Below, piece after piece: positions 1 through 8,773 of a stretch of 10,072 bases of DNA. The translations under genes and the position numbers were made by a program. Numbering within the stretch: position 1 is the first letter of the stretch; each line of letters starts with the position of its first letter. Under the pieces are notes generated by a model. The model did no database searches. It saw nothing but the letters and a program-made list of their open reading frames with translations, and had not been told where the DNA came from. Origin of the DNA: Kiritimatiellales bacterium (GTDB lineage: Bacteria; Verrucomicrobiota; Kiritimatiellia; Kiritimatiellales; Tichowtungiaceae); NCBI GenBank assembly GCA_028692515.1, contig JAQUXG010000004.1, forward strand, positions 8,339-18,410, read 5' to 3'.

Positions 1-43
1 AAAAGTTTCCAAGGTTTGGAAGTTTTTCTTCCAAACCTTGGAA
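1..43 (-). terminator. Hairpin terminator after the giant protease gene
   Basis: The arms TTCCAAGGTTTGGAAG (7-22) and CTTCCAAACCTTGGAA (28-43) are perfect reverse complements of 16 bp, separated by a 5-nt loop (23-27). On the minus strand the hairpin starts 5 nt after the TAA stop of the protease gene and is followed by ACTTTT running to the window edge, which is the layout of an intrinsic terminator. The stem is AT-rich for a terminator, and the length of the T tract cannot be judged because the window ends. Each arm is itself a small palindrome (TTCCAA-N3-TTGGAA), so two short hairpins are an alternative fold. A role in convergent termination with a gene to the left is possible but not visible. 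Confidence 0.8.
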
Positions 44-47
44 CTGT

Positions 48-359
48 TTACGGCTGATACACCAGCACACGGTAGTAACGGATCCCGCCAGGAAGCGTTC
101 CGGAGAACGACATCACGCCGCCGGTTCCTTTTTGACCCACGTAGCCGGGCTCATTGACCCACGTTCCGCCGACCAGCTTATCAGTTGACTGCACGGTGTA
201 GAACGGCCCGACAATCGACTGCCATTCAACCAGTACCGTTCCGCCGGCCGAACTCGGCTCATACGTCACATGGAAGTAATCCAAAGGATCATAGGCACTC
301 GTACCGGCGACCAGCTCAGCGCCGTCCGTAAAGCCATCGCCGTCTGTATCCGCCAGCGG
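48..359 (-). other. Final calcium loop and C-terminal beta domain
   Basis: Residues 2804-2827 hold a last loop, [17 protein letters not shown]. It is followed by a domain of about 78 residues (2826-2903) with alternating hydrophobic strands, including [23 protein letters not shown], and a terminal [13 protein letters not shown]. Small terminal domains with a V-x-W...YTV-x-STD-x-L...W...YYRV pattern are, to my knowledge, common at the ends of secreted proteins of Verrucomicrobiota and Kiritimatiellota. A role in secretion or surface attachment is my inference. It does not match PEP-CTERM or LPXTG signals. Confidence 0.65.
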
Positions 360-3300
360 ATCCGCGACGGGTTCTGCCTGCGCAATCTCGGCTCCCAGCG
401 CAATCCAATTGGTTGCGGGGGATGTGCCGTATTCGTAACAGCCCATATCCACACGATCCGGCCAGACGGATGGACGGGCATTGCCGTTCAGATCCACTAA
501 CGGAGCTAGATAGTAGGTTCCTTCGTCGATACACGGCGAACCGCTTTGTAGAGAGTAATCCCCGCCGCCAACAAATTGCGGATTATTTGTTATGCAAAGA
601 ACCGCATTGGCATATCCGCCCTCAATATCGCTGTACCAGATGTTGATTACTTCATCTGCAAGATAGATATTCGGATCAACTCCGTTTGTCTCAACACGGG
701 CTCCTGAAATAATGGCGGAATTCGACGATGTATTGCCCCAGAAAATCATATTCCGGAAGAGCGGACGTCCGGCAGAGCTAAGACCGCCCCCAAACGTATT
801 GGCATGGTTATCAGAAACGGTGCAGTTGACCCCGGTGAGACTACAGCTAGCGTCAATGTAAATTCCACCTCCCAGTCCATATGCAGGTTTTTCGGTTGTA
901 TCAGAATAGGCAGGATCATCTGCCCATGTTCTATTTCCGATAATTAAACAATTCCTGATCAATGGAGAGCTGCCGTTAATAATCAGGATCCCTCCCCCGT
1001 TTTCGTCGACATCAGTCACATCAGCTGCATCCGGATTCGTCAGATCGAAAGGTACCGGATTTGTAAATCCATCACTGCCAATAGTGTAATAGTTGGGAGC
1101 ATTGTTATCTCTGATAACACATTGCCGTATGGAGGCATCACTGTCATCCAGCGTTATCCCCCCCCTACAGCTCGAAACCGTCGTCCATGTAATTTCCGCC
1201 TGATCATCGCCACTGATAATAATACCGCGGGTTCTGATATCATAAATCGTCGCGCCCTGCAAAAGAAGCCCCTGACTTCCCACTGCATCAAGACCCACTT
1301 TAGCATTGGACATTGTACAGTTGATTATTCGCGGCGCAGCTCCGTTAAGGCAGTAAATCGCAACACATCCGCAGTTCTGGACAATGAGGTTTTCAAGAAC
1401 TGGACTTGAGCCGTTAATAACAACCCCTTCTTCGGGCGCGAGGTCACCAAAGGTTTCGATCGTGAAGCCTTTGATGATGGTATTGGTTGTTTCGCCGCTG
1501 TCAATCACAAACCCAGAGCCGTAAGCATGCGTTCTGATTATTGTGCTTGTTCCGTTTGTTTCCCACGCACGAATAGTGATCGCCTTTCCATTCGGATTAA
1601 CGTCAAAGTTTCCGACGCCTTCATACAGACCGTTAGTTACAAGAACCGTTATACCGTTGGTGGCAACATTGATGGCTTCCTGAATGGAATCAAACGCATT
1701 GGTGTAACTGCCATCTTCCACGACAGTCGCGCTGAAATATTCGGGGCTTCCCGGCATATCATCATTCGGGCCGTTATCATCTACAAAAACAGGGTCGTGC
1801 GTGTTTGTCGGAGATGTGCCGAAGGCATTCACCTCATCTCCATCAGATAAGCTGTCGCCATCACTATCTGAAACATTCGGATCGGTTCCAAGCTGATATT
1901 CCTGAAGATTGGTCAAGCCGTCGGGCTCAATATCTATTAGCGCATCTGCCGAATTCGTCGGATTGAGCCCGTTTGCTGTTTCCCACCCATCGGGCATGCC
2001 ATCACCATCGGTATCCACATAATCCGGATTTAAGACCGTCGGGTCGGTGCCATTTCGATATTCCTGAAGATTAGGTGCTGTATCCCCGTCGGGATCGCCG
2101 GAAGCATCATTCACCAGCGGGTCGAGCGGAGGCATATAGGTGACTTCCCAGCCATCGGGCATTCCATCGTTGTCGGTATCCTCATCGTTTGGATAGGTTC
2201 CGTTCTGATACTCCGCAAAATTAGTTAGGCCATCACTGTCTGCGTCAGCACTAGCATCGTTGACCAGCGGATTGAGGCTGTAAGTAATTTCCCAGTCATC
2301 CGACATTCCATCGCTATCGGTATCTGAACTGTTTGGATTTGTCCCCGCCAGATACTCTGCGAGATTGGTCAAGTGATCACCGTCAGGATCATCCGCCGAA
2401 TCATCAACGGTCGGATCAAGACTGCGGGTGACCTCCCAGCCATCGGGCATTCCGTCGCTGTCGGTATCCGGATTCTGCGGATCCGTATCGTGCTGATATT
2501 CACCAAGGTTCGTCAGGCCATCGCTGTCCGCATCGGCCGCGGCATCGTTCAGTTCCGGGTCGAGACCGTGGTCAATTTCCCATCCGTTGGACATGCCGTC
2601 ACCATCGGTATCCGGATCCAATGGATCGGTTCCTGCGGTCACTTCATCGCCGTCACTGACCCCATCGTCATCGGTATCGCTGTCCTTCGGATTGGTGCCC
2701 CGGTTATATTCCTCAAGATTGGTCAATCCGTCATTGTCTGCATCAAGAGAAGCATCGTTGATCGTCGGATCGAGGTCGTTGTTAACCTCCCACCGGTCAG
2801 GCATTCCGTCGCCGTCTGTATCAGAACTGCGCGGATTCGTGCCAGCCTGATATTCAAACAGGTTCGTCAATCCATCGCTGTCCGCATCACCGGCGGCATC
2901 ATTCACCAGCGGATCAAGGCTGTAAAAAACTTCCCAGCCATCGGGCATGCCATCGGCGTCAGAATCCGGATTATTGGGATTGGTCCCCGCCAACACTTCA
3001 GCCGCATCATTCAGTCCATCGTCGTCGGAATCCGGATCATTCGGATCGGTGACATACCCGGAGACTCCGTTCACTTCGTTGCCGTCATTGAGTCCGTCGC
3101 TGTCAGAATCCGGATCGTTCGGATCCGTTGCGTTTTGATACTCTTCAAGGTTGGTCAGCCCGTCGCTGTCCGGATCGAATGCTGCATCGGCCGCGCTTTC
3201 TGGATCAAGACCGTTCAACCGTTCCCATGCATTGTTCATGCCGTCGCCGTCGTTGTCGGCGAATTCATAACAACCGATATCCACACGATCCGGCCAGTCG

Positions 3301-6300
3301 TCTTCGGTCGGCCGGATAAATCCGACAAGATCGTTGGTCGGCGAAAGATCCGGTCCGGCTTTGTTATAGCAGGGAGAGTTTGTTCCTGCGAGCTGGTAGT
3401 CTCCGCCACCCACGAATAGAGGATTGTTGGTTGTGGAATTTTTGGCGGTCGGATAGCCGCCGTCAATATCGCTGTACCAGATATTAATACTGCCCGATCG
3501 GCAATGGAGATTGGGATAGCCCAGACTGGAAGACGTGTACCGCACGGCGTCAATGATTGTGGCGTTCGACGATGTGTTCCCCCAGAAAATCATATTACGA
3601 AGGAAGGGGCTTTGAAACGAACTTAGTCCGCCGCCAAGTGTATTGGCATGATTATCCGCCACAGTGCAATTAACACCGGTCGGCGAACATCCGGCCCCAA
3701 CATAGAAGGCTCCTCCCAATCCAAAGTCAGGGACCGTTGCCCCGGAGGCCGGATCGTCAGCCCACGTACGATTGTTGACGACGAGGCAGTTCACGATAAA
3801 CGGGGAACTGTCACGAAGCATCAAAATGCCGCCGCCATTTTCGTCTTCATCTGTGGTGTCCGCATAGCCTTCGGCCCCCAGCGGAAAGATAACGGGCGAA
3901 ACAACCGGAATATCACTCACCGTAAAATAATTCGGTGCATCGTTGTCCTGAATGACACAACGTTCAATGCGCGGACTGCTATTATCGCAAAGAATCCCGC
4001 CGCCGCTTTCGCTGATCGTCGAGGTTTCGATCCTCGCGTTCGTACTGTCCACAATCGCAATCCCGCGTCCATTGCAATTACTGACCACGGTTCCGCCGAT
4101 GTAGAGACCGCTACTGGCATTCGCATAGATCCCGATTCCAACATCCCCGGCCAGTGCATGCCCAATATTAGCAACCGCACAGTTTTCAATGTGAGGTGAC
4201 GACCCGCCTTCACACCAAATCCCATTTAACACATTAACAACCGAACACCCTAGAATCATCGGGCTGGAATTGTTTTCGCAATGGATTCCATCAAGTTGCG
4301 CATCAAAAATAATACAATTTTCAATCTGCGGGCTGGCATTGCTGAGTGTGATTGCATGTTCGGAATCACAATCGCCATCGGAGCAGGAGCTCAATGTAAC
4401 GGTTATGCCCAGCCCTTTCAGAACAGTATTCGTCGTCTCTCCGCTGTGCATGGAGAATACCGGCCCGTAGCCGAGGCTATTCACAACCGTCTGCGATGGA
4501 TCGTTCGTATTCCACGCCAGAATTGTGATCGCTTTTCCTGCGGTATCAATATTGTAGTTGCCGGTTCCGTAATATTCACCCTCGTTCAACAACACTGTCA
4601 TGCCGTTGGTGGCCACATTAACAGCCTGTTGAATTGAATCGTACGCGTTTGAAATCGTTCCATTCTCGACAGCGGGTCCGAAACCGTCCGGATTTCCGGG
4701 CCAACGGTCATTGGGCCCATCCTCATCCACGAAGATCGGGTCATTTGCATTATTCGGCTGGGTTCCAAGCGCCAGCTCTTCCGCATCCGTCAGACCGTCG
4801 TGGTCACGGTCTGTAGTCGTCGGATCCTCAACAACCAGCGGATCAAATCCATTAGCGATTTCCCAGCCATCAGAAAAATTATCGTCATCGGTATCAGAAT
4901 CGTTTGGATTTGTAATGAAGAGATTAGTAATCGCGGCGTTGGTGGTGATTTCATAGAAATCGCTCAGACCGTCTCCGTCGCTATCCGCCTTGTGCGGATC
5001 AGTAGACCCAGGCATTCCAAAGGCGAAGGCCGGAACGGATCCGGTGACAGAGGTGTAAACAGCCGCCCAAAGTGTGTTTGAGGCAAGACTGTATTCCTGA
5101 ATGTTGAGCAGGCTGTCGGAGTCCGGATCGCCGGAAGCATCATTTACGGTCGGATTCAGTCCGACGGAAACTTCCCAGCCGTCGGGCATACCATCGCTGT
5201 CGCTATCGCTGTTATGCGGATCGGTATTGTTTTGGTACTCCGCCAAATTAGTCAGGCCGTCACCATCCGGATCCCCAGAGGCATCGTCGGCCAGCGGATT
5301 GAGGCTTTTCCCAACCTCCCATCCATCGGGCATGCCGTCGTTGTCACTGTCGCTATCCGTTGGATCAGTTCCAAGCGTGTATTCTTCGAGATTGGTCAAG
5401 CCGTCTGAATCTGGATCCAGCGCACTGTCATCGGAGAGCGGGTTGAGACTGTAACCAACTTCCCAACCGTCGGGCATGCCGTCACCATCCGTATCCGGGT
5501 TGTTCGGGTCGGTGTTGTGGTTAGATTCCTGAAGATTCGTCAGGCCATCGCTGTCAGCATCTCCAGAGGCTCCGGGATCAAAAGGATCCGTGGGATCAAA
5601 CCCATAGCGAACTTCCCAACCGTCATTCATGCCGTCGCCGTCAGTATCCGAAAGAATACTGCTGGCTCCGAAATCAAGCTCACCATCAACGTAGCCGCTC
5701 AGATTGGCATCGACGCCTGCCGGATACGTATTCGTGGAAACAAACCCGTCATAGCCGTCCACCAAACCGTCGTTGTCGGTATCAACGATGCGTGGATCGG
5801 TATTGTAAATGACCACTTCCTGAGTTCCATCAATCAGGCCGTCGGCGTCCTGATCAGGATTAGTCGGATCGAGTCCGGCGAGATATTCACCCCAATCCGA
5901 TATTCCATCGCCGTCAGAATCCGCTGAGCCATCGTACGACAAGTCGCCAAACCAGGTTATTTCCCAGCTGTCGAGCAGTCCATCGCCGTCGGAATCGGGC
6001 AGAACCGAAAAAATCTCCACTCCGGTTGCGCCCTCAGTCACATAGGCATACCCGCCGCTGACAAAAACGCCGGATGCCGTGCCGACCGTCGCGATATGAA
6101 CGGCCAATGACGGAGCAGATGGCGTGCTGACGCCCAAAACCACCAGTCCATTTGTTCCGTCGGCAACATAGACATAGTCGCCATCAACAAATACTCCCAA
6201 GGCAGTTCCGTCGGTGTCAAAGCTTGCCTGAACAACTAAATTAGTATTCATGATCTTTACGCCGTTGAGTCCCGCTACGGCGGCAATAATAGACGTATTG

Positions 6301-8759
6301 CCATGAACATCTGTGATATCTTGAGTTAACCAGGATAGGCCGCCGGAATGGGCGGATACCATCACCGGAGAGGTTGGATTATTCAAGCTGTAGCGCTTTA
6401 CATCCTCAAATACGGCCGTATAAGCCGTCTGCCCCTGCAGAAACACATCGTGAATTTCTCTCAGCTCAGAGGCCTTCCCCTTCAGCACCGGTATCACCGG
6501 ATTTGACACATCAACCACCAGCAGATTTTTTGAAGATCCATTTGCCAGATAAACGTAATTACTCTGAACCGCTACACCCTGAACATCATTTGTGTGATAC
6601 GTGCCCGTCAGCCAGGGCGAAGCCGGAGTCGATACATTGATGATCGCCAGTCCTTTATCGCCATCGGCCACGTAGGCGTATCCGTTGTTTACCGCAACAT
6701 CAGTCGCAGCTCCAGCCGTGTCGCACAAACCGGCCACCACGGGATTCTTTGGATCTGAAACATTCAAAATTACCAACCCGCTTTCACCCGCGGCCACATA
6801 GGCGTAAGATCCAACCACTACAATGTTTTGTGCGTCACCGGACACACTGAGCCCCCCGATACTGGAAGCATTTGCAAGGGCACCTGTCAACGAATTCGGA
6901 TTGAATCCATACGTAACTTCCCATCCGTCCACCAGCGTATCCGCATCGGTATCTGCATTGGTGATAATGCAACGGTTTTCATATTCACCGAGGTTGTTCA
7001 GATGGTCTCCGTCAGGGTCAAAAGAGGCATCTGCGGAATTGGTTGGGTTCAGCCCGTTGGCGATTTCCCAGTCGTCCGGCATTCCGTCATGATCCGAATC
7101 CAAAAGCGTAATCAGTTTTTGGACATTCAGCCGCCCGCCGGAAACCGTTCTGGATGCCAGTGCGCCAACCGAGTCAACGGTACTCAGCAACGCCTCTTTG
7201 ACTTGCAAATGCGTCAGAGATGGATTCGCGCTCAGCAACAGAGCTGCCGCACCCGCCACATGGGGACAGGCCATTGAGGTTCCTTGAAACGATTCGTAGG
7301 TTCCGCCGGGAACCGTACTTAAAATATTGACACCCGGAGCCGCCAGATCAACCGAGAGCTGTCCATAGTTTGAAAAAGAAGCCAATGTGTCGTTCGTGCT
7401 GGTTGCCGCAACTGACACGATGTTAGGAACGTCATAACAGGCCGGATACATTGGTGTTGCATCGTTATCCGAGCTGTCATTCCCTGCCGCCGCAACAAAC
7501 AGCACGCCCTTGCTGTTGGCATAAACAATCGCATCGCGAGCCGTATCGCTGTAAGAGCTTCCACCAAAAGATGCCGAAATTACCTTTGCATGTTCATCCG
7601 ATGCATATCGGATCGCCTCGGCAACATCAGAATCCACAAAGAGCATGCTTTCATATTCTGCAATATATTGAGCCGCCTTGACCGGCATTATTTTAACCGT
7701 CCAGCAAACCCCCACGACACCAACGGCATTGCTGCCTACGGCACCCACAGTCCCTGAACAGTGCGAGCCATGTCCATAACCAAAAGCTCCAGTATTGCCG
7801 TCGTAATCCACATCCCCGTTGTCATCGGGATTACTATCGGCGCGACCAAAGTCCCAGCCATTGACATCGTCAATATATCCGTTGCCGTCGTCATCCACGC
7901 CGGTTATTCCGTTAACTTCAGCAACGTTTTTCCAAAGGTTGGAAACCAGATCGGGATGCGTCAGGCTGACTCCGGTGTCAATCACGGCCACAATTACGTT
8001 GGTGCTGCCGGTCGTCACATCCCACGCGCCGGTGGCATTGATTTTAGTCATGCCCCACAGCTGGCTCCAATCAGTATCATTAGGAACCTTTTCAATCTGT
8101 GAAAAATAATCCGGCTCCACATAGGCCAGCACATTGGATTCGGCGTTGAAAACAGAAAGTGCTTCAGGAACCGCGTCCAGCGTCGGAGCTTTGAGGCTGA
8201 CGATATAGTGACCGGGAAGTGATAAGGCGCGCAAAATCGAAATGCCATACCCGTTCAACATCGACTGTAAATCGTCTTCGCTCTGTCCGTCCTGCAATTT
8301 AACCAATACATGGTCAGCAACCATTTCGGTGCGAGATGCGATGGTGTAGGTGTCCGACCCCTCATTCTTCACCAAAGTTTCTTCGATGCGATGAAACGGA
8401 TATTTCCCCCCAGCGTTGACGAGCAGTTCGCGTTTTTTCCGATCTTTGGAAACATCTGTAACCCGCTGGTCAAGAATCTTTGCGTCATCAACCGGCTGAA
8501 AGCGGCTGTCTGGAGAAATCGCCACTTGAGGCAGTTCCCCGGGCTGGATAATCGCAGTTTTCGCAACAGCCATTCGCGGCACAGCGGTCGCGGACTTCTC
8601 TGACGACCCTGTTACAGCAGGGCTGACCGGCCCCGAAGTGACGGTTGCATCCGGCGTCCCGATTCCGGCGGAATCTGTCTGATGCAAGGCACGATAGCCA
8701 AACAGTCCGGCTGCCAGAAGAATCACCGCCGCAATAAGAAAAAATAGAAATTTCTTCAT
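48..8759 (-). CDS. Giant secreted subtilisin-like protease with calcium-repeat stalk and two beta-helix domains
   Basis: This encodes a 2903-residue exported serine protease of family S8 (roughly 300 kDa). The start is set by an ATG followed by a typical signal sequence (residues 1-27) and preceded by a weak AAGGCGGG site. Order of parts: S/T/A-rich linker (28-105), prodomain (about 147-220), peptidase S8 (about 230-550; Asp261, His330, oxyanion Asn427, Ser495), calcium loops (554-622), LVIVD repeats (634-918), calcium loops (921-1340), beta-helix 1 (1341-1834), calcium loops (1835-2321), beta-helix 2 (2322-2778), one calcium loop (2804-2815) and a C-terminal beta domain (2826-2903). All catalytic residues are intact and there is no frameshift. 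It is far longer than a usual subtilase (about 300-600 residues). It lies 45 nt downstream of a secretin gene, probably in one operon, and ends at a hairpin. It probably acts outside the cell or on its surface. Natural substrate and anchoring mode are unknown; no LPXTG or PEP-CTERM signal is visible. Confidence 0.96.
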   Translation of the reverse strand: MKKFLFFLIAAVILLAAGLFGYRALHQTDSAGIGTPDATVTSGPVSPAVTGSSEKSATAVPRMAVAKTAIIQPGELPQVAISPDSRFQPVDDAKILDQRVTDVSKDRKKRELLVNAGGKYPFHRIEETLVKNEGSDTYTIASRTEMVADHVLVKLQDGQSEDDLQSMLNGYGISILRALSLPGHYIVSLKAPTLDAVPEALSVFNAESNVLAYVEPDYFSQIEKVPNDTDWSQLWGMTKINATGAWDVTTGSTNVIVAVIDTGVSLTHPDLVSNLWKNVAEVNGITGVDDDGNGYIDDVNGWDFGRADSNPDDNGDVDYDGNTGAFGYGHGSHCSGTVGAVGSNAVGVVGVCWTVKIMPVKAAQYIAEYESMLFVDSDVAEAIRYASDEHAKVISASFGGSSYSDTARDAIVYANSKGVLFVAAAGNDSSDNDATPMYPACYDVPNIVSVAATSTNDTLASFSNYGQLSVDLAAPGVNILSTVPGGTYESFQGTSMACPHVAGAAALLLSANPSLTHLQVKEALLSTVDSVGALASRTVSGGRLNVQKLITLLDSDHDGMPDDWEIANGLNPTNSADASFDPDGDHLNNLGEYENRCIITNADTDADTLVDGWEVTYGFNPNSLTGALANASSIGGLSVSGDAQNIVVVGSYAYVAAGESGLVILNVSDPKNPVVAGLCDTAGAATDVAVNNGYAYVADGDKGLAIINVSTPASPWLTGTYHTNDVQGVAVQSNYVYLANGSSKNLLVVDVSNPVIPVLKGKASELREIHDVFLQGQTAYTAVFEDVKRYSLNNPTSPVMVSAHSGGLSWLTQDITDVHGNTSIIAAVAGLNGVKIMNTNLVVQASFDTDGTALGVFVDGDYVYVADGTNGLVVLGVSTPSAPSLAVHIATVGTASGVFVSGGYAYVTEGATGVEIFSVLPDSDGDGLLDSWEITWFGDLSYDGSADSDGDGISDWGEYLAGLDPTNPDQDADGLIDGTQEVVIYNTDPRIVDTDNDGLVDGYDGFVSTNTYPAGVDANLSGYVDGELDFGASSILSDTDGDGMNDGWEVRYGFDPTDPFDPGASGDADSDGLTNLQESNHNTDPNNPDTDGDGMPDGWEVGYSLNPLSDDSALDPDSDGLTNLEEYTLGTDPTDSDSDNDGMPDGWEVGKSLNPLADDASGDPDGDGLTNLAEYQNNTDPHNSDSDSDGMPDGWEVSVGLNPTVNDASGDPDSDSLLNIQEYSLASNTLWAAVYTSVTGSVPAFAFGMPGSTDPHKADSDGDGLSDFYEITTNAAITNLFITNPNDSDTDDDNFSDGWEIANGFDPLVVEDPTTTDRDHDGLTDAEELALGTQPNNANDPIFVDEDGPNDRWPGNPDGFGPAVENGTISNAYDSIQQAVNVATNGMTVLLNEGEYYGTGNYNIDTAGKAITILAWNTNDPSQTVVNSLGYGPVFSMHSGETTNTVLKGLGITVTLSSCSDGDCDSEHAITLSNASPQIENCIIFDAQLDGIHCENNSSPMILGCSVVNVLNGIWCEGGSSPHIENCAVANIGHALAGDVGIGIYANASSGLYIGGTVVSNCNGRGIAIVDSTNARIETSTISESGGGILCDNSSPRIERCVIQDNDAPNYFTVSDIPVVSPVIFPLGAEGYADTTDEDENGGGILMLRDSSPFIVNCLVVNNRTWADDPASGATVPDFGLGGAFYVGAGCSPTGVNCTVADNHANTLGGGLSSFQSPFLRNMIFWGNTSSNATIIDAVRYTSSSLGYPNLHCRSGSINIWYSDIDGGYPTAKNSTTNNPLFVGGGDYQLAGTNSPCYNKAGPDLSPTNDLVGFIRPTEDDWPDRVDIGCYEFADNDGDGMNNAWERLNGLDPESAADAAFDPDSDGLTNLEEYQNATDPNDPDSDSDGLNDGNEVNGVSGYVTDPNDPDSDDDGLNDAAEVLAGTNPNNPDSDADGMPDGWEVFYSLDPLVNDAAGDADSDGLTNLFEYQAGTNPRSSDTDGDGMPDRWEVNNDLDPTINDASLDADNDGLTNLEEYNRGTNPKDSDTDDDGVSDGDEVTAGTDPLDPDTDGDGMSNGWEIDHGLDPELNDAAADADSDGLTNLGEYQHDTDPQNPDTDSDGMPDGWEVTRSLDPTVDDSADDPDGDHLTNLAEYLAGTNPNSSDTDSDGMSDDWEITYSLNPLVNDASADADSDGLTNFAEYQNGTYPNDEDTDNDGMPDGWEVTYMPPLDPLVNDASGDPDGDTAPNLQEYRNGTDPTVLNPDYVDTDGDGMPDGWETANGLNPTNSADALIDIEPDGLTNLQEYQLGTDPNVSDSDGDSLSDGDEVNAFGTSPTNTHDPVFVDDNGPNDDMPGSPEYFSATVVEDGSYTNAFDSIQEAINVATNGITVLVTNGLYEGVGNFDVNPNGKAITIRAWETNGTSTIIRTHAYGSGFVIDSGETTNTIIKGFTIETFGDLAPEEGVVINGSSPVLENLIVQNCGCVAIYCLNGAAPRIINCTMSNAKVGLDAVGSQGLLLQGATIYDIRTRGIIISGDDQAEITWTTVSSCRGGITLDDSDASIRQCVIRDNNAPNYYTIGSDGFTNPVPFDLTNPDAADVTDVDENGGGILIINGSSPLIRNCLIIGNRTWADDPAYSDTTEKPAYGLGGGIYIDASCSLTGVNCTVSDNHANTFGGGLSSAGRPLFRNMIFWGNTSSNSAIISGARVETNGVDPNIYLADEVINIWYSDIEGGYANAVLCITNNPQFVGGGDYSLQSGSPCIDEGTYYLAPLVDLNGNARPSVWPDRVDMGCYEYGTSPATNWIALGAEIAQAEPVADPLADTDGDGFTDGAELVAGTSAYDPLDYFHVTYEPSSAGGTVLVEWQSIVGPFYTVQSTDKLVGGTWVNEPGYVGQKGTGGVMSFSGTLPGGIRYYRVLVYQP
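426..1796 (-). other. Right-handed parallel beta-helix domain 2, diverged copy of domain 1
   Basis: Residues 2322-2778 match domain 1 over their whole length: [84 protein letters not shown] and [12 protein letters not shown] all have near-identical partners in domain 1. It is about 37 residues shorter; the missing part lies in the central coils (about 2435-2545). The cysteine ladder is weaker than in domain 1. Function is unknown, with ligand binding or a spacer role most likely. Confidence 0.88.
1797..3257 (-). repeat. Calcium-binding repeat block 2 (about 20 loops)
   Basis: Residues 1835-2321 hold about 20 DxDxDG-type loops. From 1932 to 2194 the spacing is 26, 22, 26, 22, 22, 26, 22, 26, 22, 26, 22 residues, so the 48-residue superperiod is broken only by one extra 22-residue unit (2028, [13 protein letters not shown]). 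Late copies are eroded: [13 protein letters not shown] (2222) and [13 protein letters not shown] (2276) lack the glycine or an aspartate. Trp in the GWE position of the 26-residue units is nearly invariant. This is the longest rod segment and joins the two beta-helices. Confidence 0.92.
3258..4739 (-). other. Right-handed parallel beta-helix domain 1
   Basis: Residues 1341-1834 begin with FVDEDGPND and [19 protein letters not shown], the usual cap of pectate-lyase-like helices of the DUF1565 / choice-of-anchor-Q type. They continue through many 20-24-residue coils with I-x-N-C, SSP and GGG turns, and end with [12 protein letters not shown]. Cysteines recur at the same place in successive coils (for example C1482, C1494, C1505, C1516, C1527), suggesting an internal ladder. 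Such folds either bind or cleave polysaccharides or serve as structural modules. I see no recognised lyase catalytic set, so binding or structure is more likely. It is homologous to beta-helix 2. Confidence 0.88.
4740..5999 (-). repeat. Calcium-binding repeat block 1 (about 16 loops)
   Basis: Residues 921-1340 hold about 16 loops of the DxDxDG type, for example [13 protein letters not shown] (1089), [13 protein letters not shown] (1115) and [13 protein letters not shown] (1137). From 1089 to 1211 the spacing alternates strictly between 26 and 22 residues, one type reading MPDGWEV...LNP..NDAS and the other GLTNL.EY..GTDP. The first few loops (922-1030) are less regular and one (about 1017) is degenerate. 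A loop at 1211 carries a hydrophobic insertion (about 1224-1251). The family is known to form calcium-dependent rods. The block links the LVIVD propeller to beta-helix 1. Confidence 0.92.
6006..6860 (-). repeat. LVIVD-type repeat block, probable beta-propeller
   Basis: Residues about 634-918 contain about seven copies, six of them clear, of a 35-45-residue unit whose core reads like [19 protein letters not shown]. Other copies are [58 protein letters not shown] and a last one near [16 protein letters not shown]. This is the LVIVD repeat pattern known from bacterial surface proteins, expected to form propeller blades. Units four and five (about 766-848) are the most degenerate. The block is flanked on both sides by calcium loops. 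A binding role is likely from the fold, but no ligand can be named. Confidence 0.85.
6894..7103 (-). repeat. First calcium-binding repeat cluster (three loops)
   Basis: Directly after the protease domain, residues 554-622 carry three aspartate-rich loops: [12 protein letters not shown] (554), [13 protein letters not shown] (581) and [12 protein letters not shown] (604). These are thrombospondin-type-3-like loops, which in known families bind calcium through the Asp side chains and stiffen the chain. They separate the protease from the LVIVD block. Confidence 0.85.
7110..8072 (-). other. Peptidase S8 (subtilisin) catalytic domain
   Basis: Residues about 230-550 hold the complete subtilisin triad in the expected order and spacing: Asp261 in AVIDTGV, His330 in GHGSHCSGT, Ser495 in [11 protein letters not shown], plus the oxyanion-hole Asn427 in AAAGND. 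I checked these codons against the DNA. Between Asp and His there is an acidic insertion (residues 287-321) with an EF-hand-like loop [10 protein letters not shown] and further D/N-rich turns, as in calcium-stabilised bacterial subtilases. Four cysteines (334, 352, 441, 498) lie in the domain, one directly after the catalytic histidine motif and one in the serine motif. The enzyme is expected to be an active endopeptidase. Confidence 0.96.
8100..8321 (-). other. Subtilase prodomain (inhibitor/chaperone-like)
   Basis: Residues about 147-220 match the pattern of subtilase propeptides of the fervidolysin/I9 type: a first strand ([12 protein letters not shown]), a helix ([12 protein letters not shown]), a central strand ending in GHYIVSLK, and a last strand [11 protein letters not shown] just before the mature enzyme. 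In this family the domain folds the protease and inhibits it until it is cleaved off. The assignment rests on motif order and position; cleavage is expected between about residues 220 and 232. Confidence 0.75.
8679..8759 (-). other. Signal peptide or N-terminal membrane anchor of the giant protease
   Basis: Residues 1-27 have two lysines (MKK), a hydrophobic core of about 18 residues rich in F, L, I, V and A (4-21), and then a polar stretch (GYRALHQTD). This is a classic Sec signal. There is no lipobox cysteine and no twin-arginine motif. A weak A-x-A site cannot be placed with certainty, so an uncleaved type II anchor is possible. The following residues 28-80 are rich in S, T, A, P and G and look like a flexible linker. 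Confidence 0.9.
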
Positions 8760-8765
8760 AAAAAA

Positions 8766-8773
8766 CCCGCCTT
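8766..8773 (-). promoter_or_regulatory. Weak ribosome-binding site of the giant protease gene
   Basis: The minus strand reads AAGGCGGG followed by six T residues and the ATG at 8759. The purine-rich AAGG lies about 10 nt before the start codon, slightly farther than optimal, and matches only part of a canonical AGGAGG. The 45-nt gap also holds a TACAAT hexamer, but no -35 partner is visible, so read-through from the secretin gene is the simpler explanation of expression. Confidence 0.5.

Noticed and set aside
2373..3419. A 348-codon open frame on the plus strand opposite calcium-repeat block 2
   Set aside because: It is an artefact of the repeated GAT/GAC-, TCx- and GGx-rich codons of the repeats on the other strand. 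Its product is a monotonous I/V/R/G-rich sequence with no domain, and it has no plausible ribosome-binding site.
3258..4739. Pectate lyase or other polysaccharide lyase activity for beta-helix 1
   Set aside because: The fold is similar, but I cannot see the conserved Asp/Lys/Arg catalytic set of lyases; only a structural or binding role is supported.
1797..5999. CRISPR or DNA-level tandem repeat array
   Set aside because: The regular DNA similarity follows the codons of the calcium repeats, diverges at synonymous sites and stays in frame throughout; it is a protein repeat, not a CRISPR or satellite.
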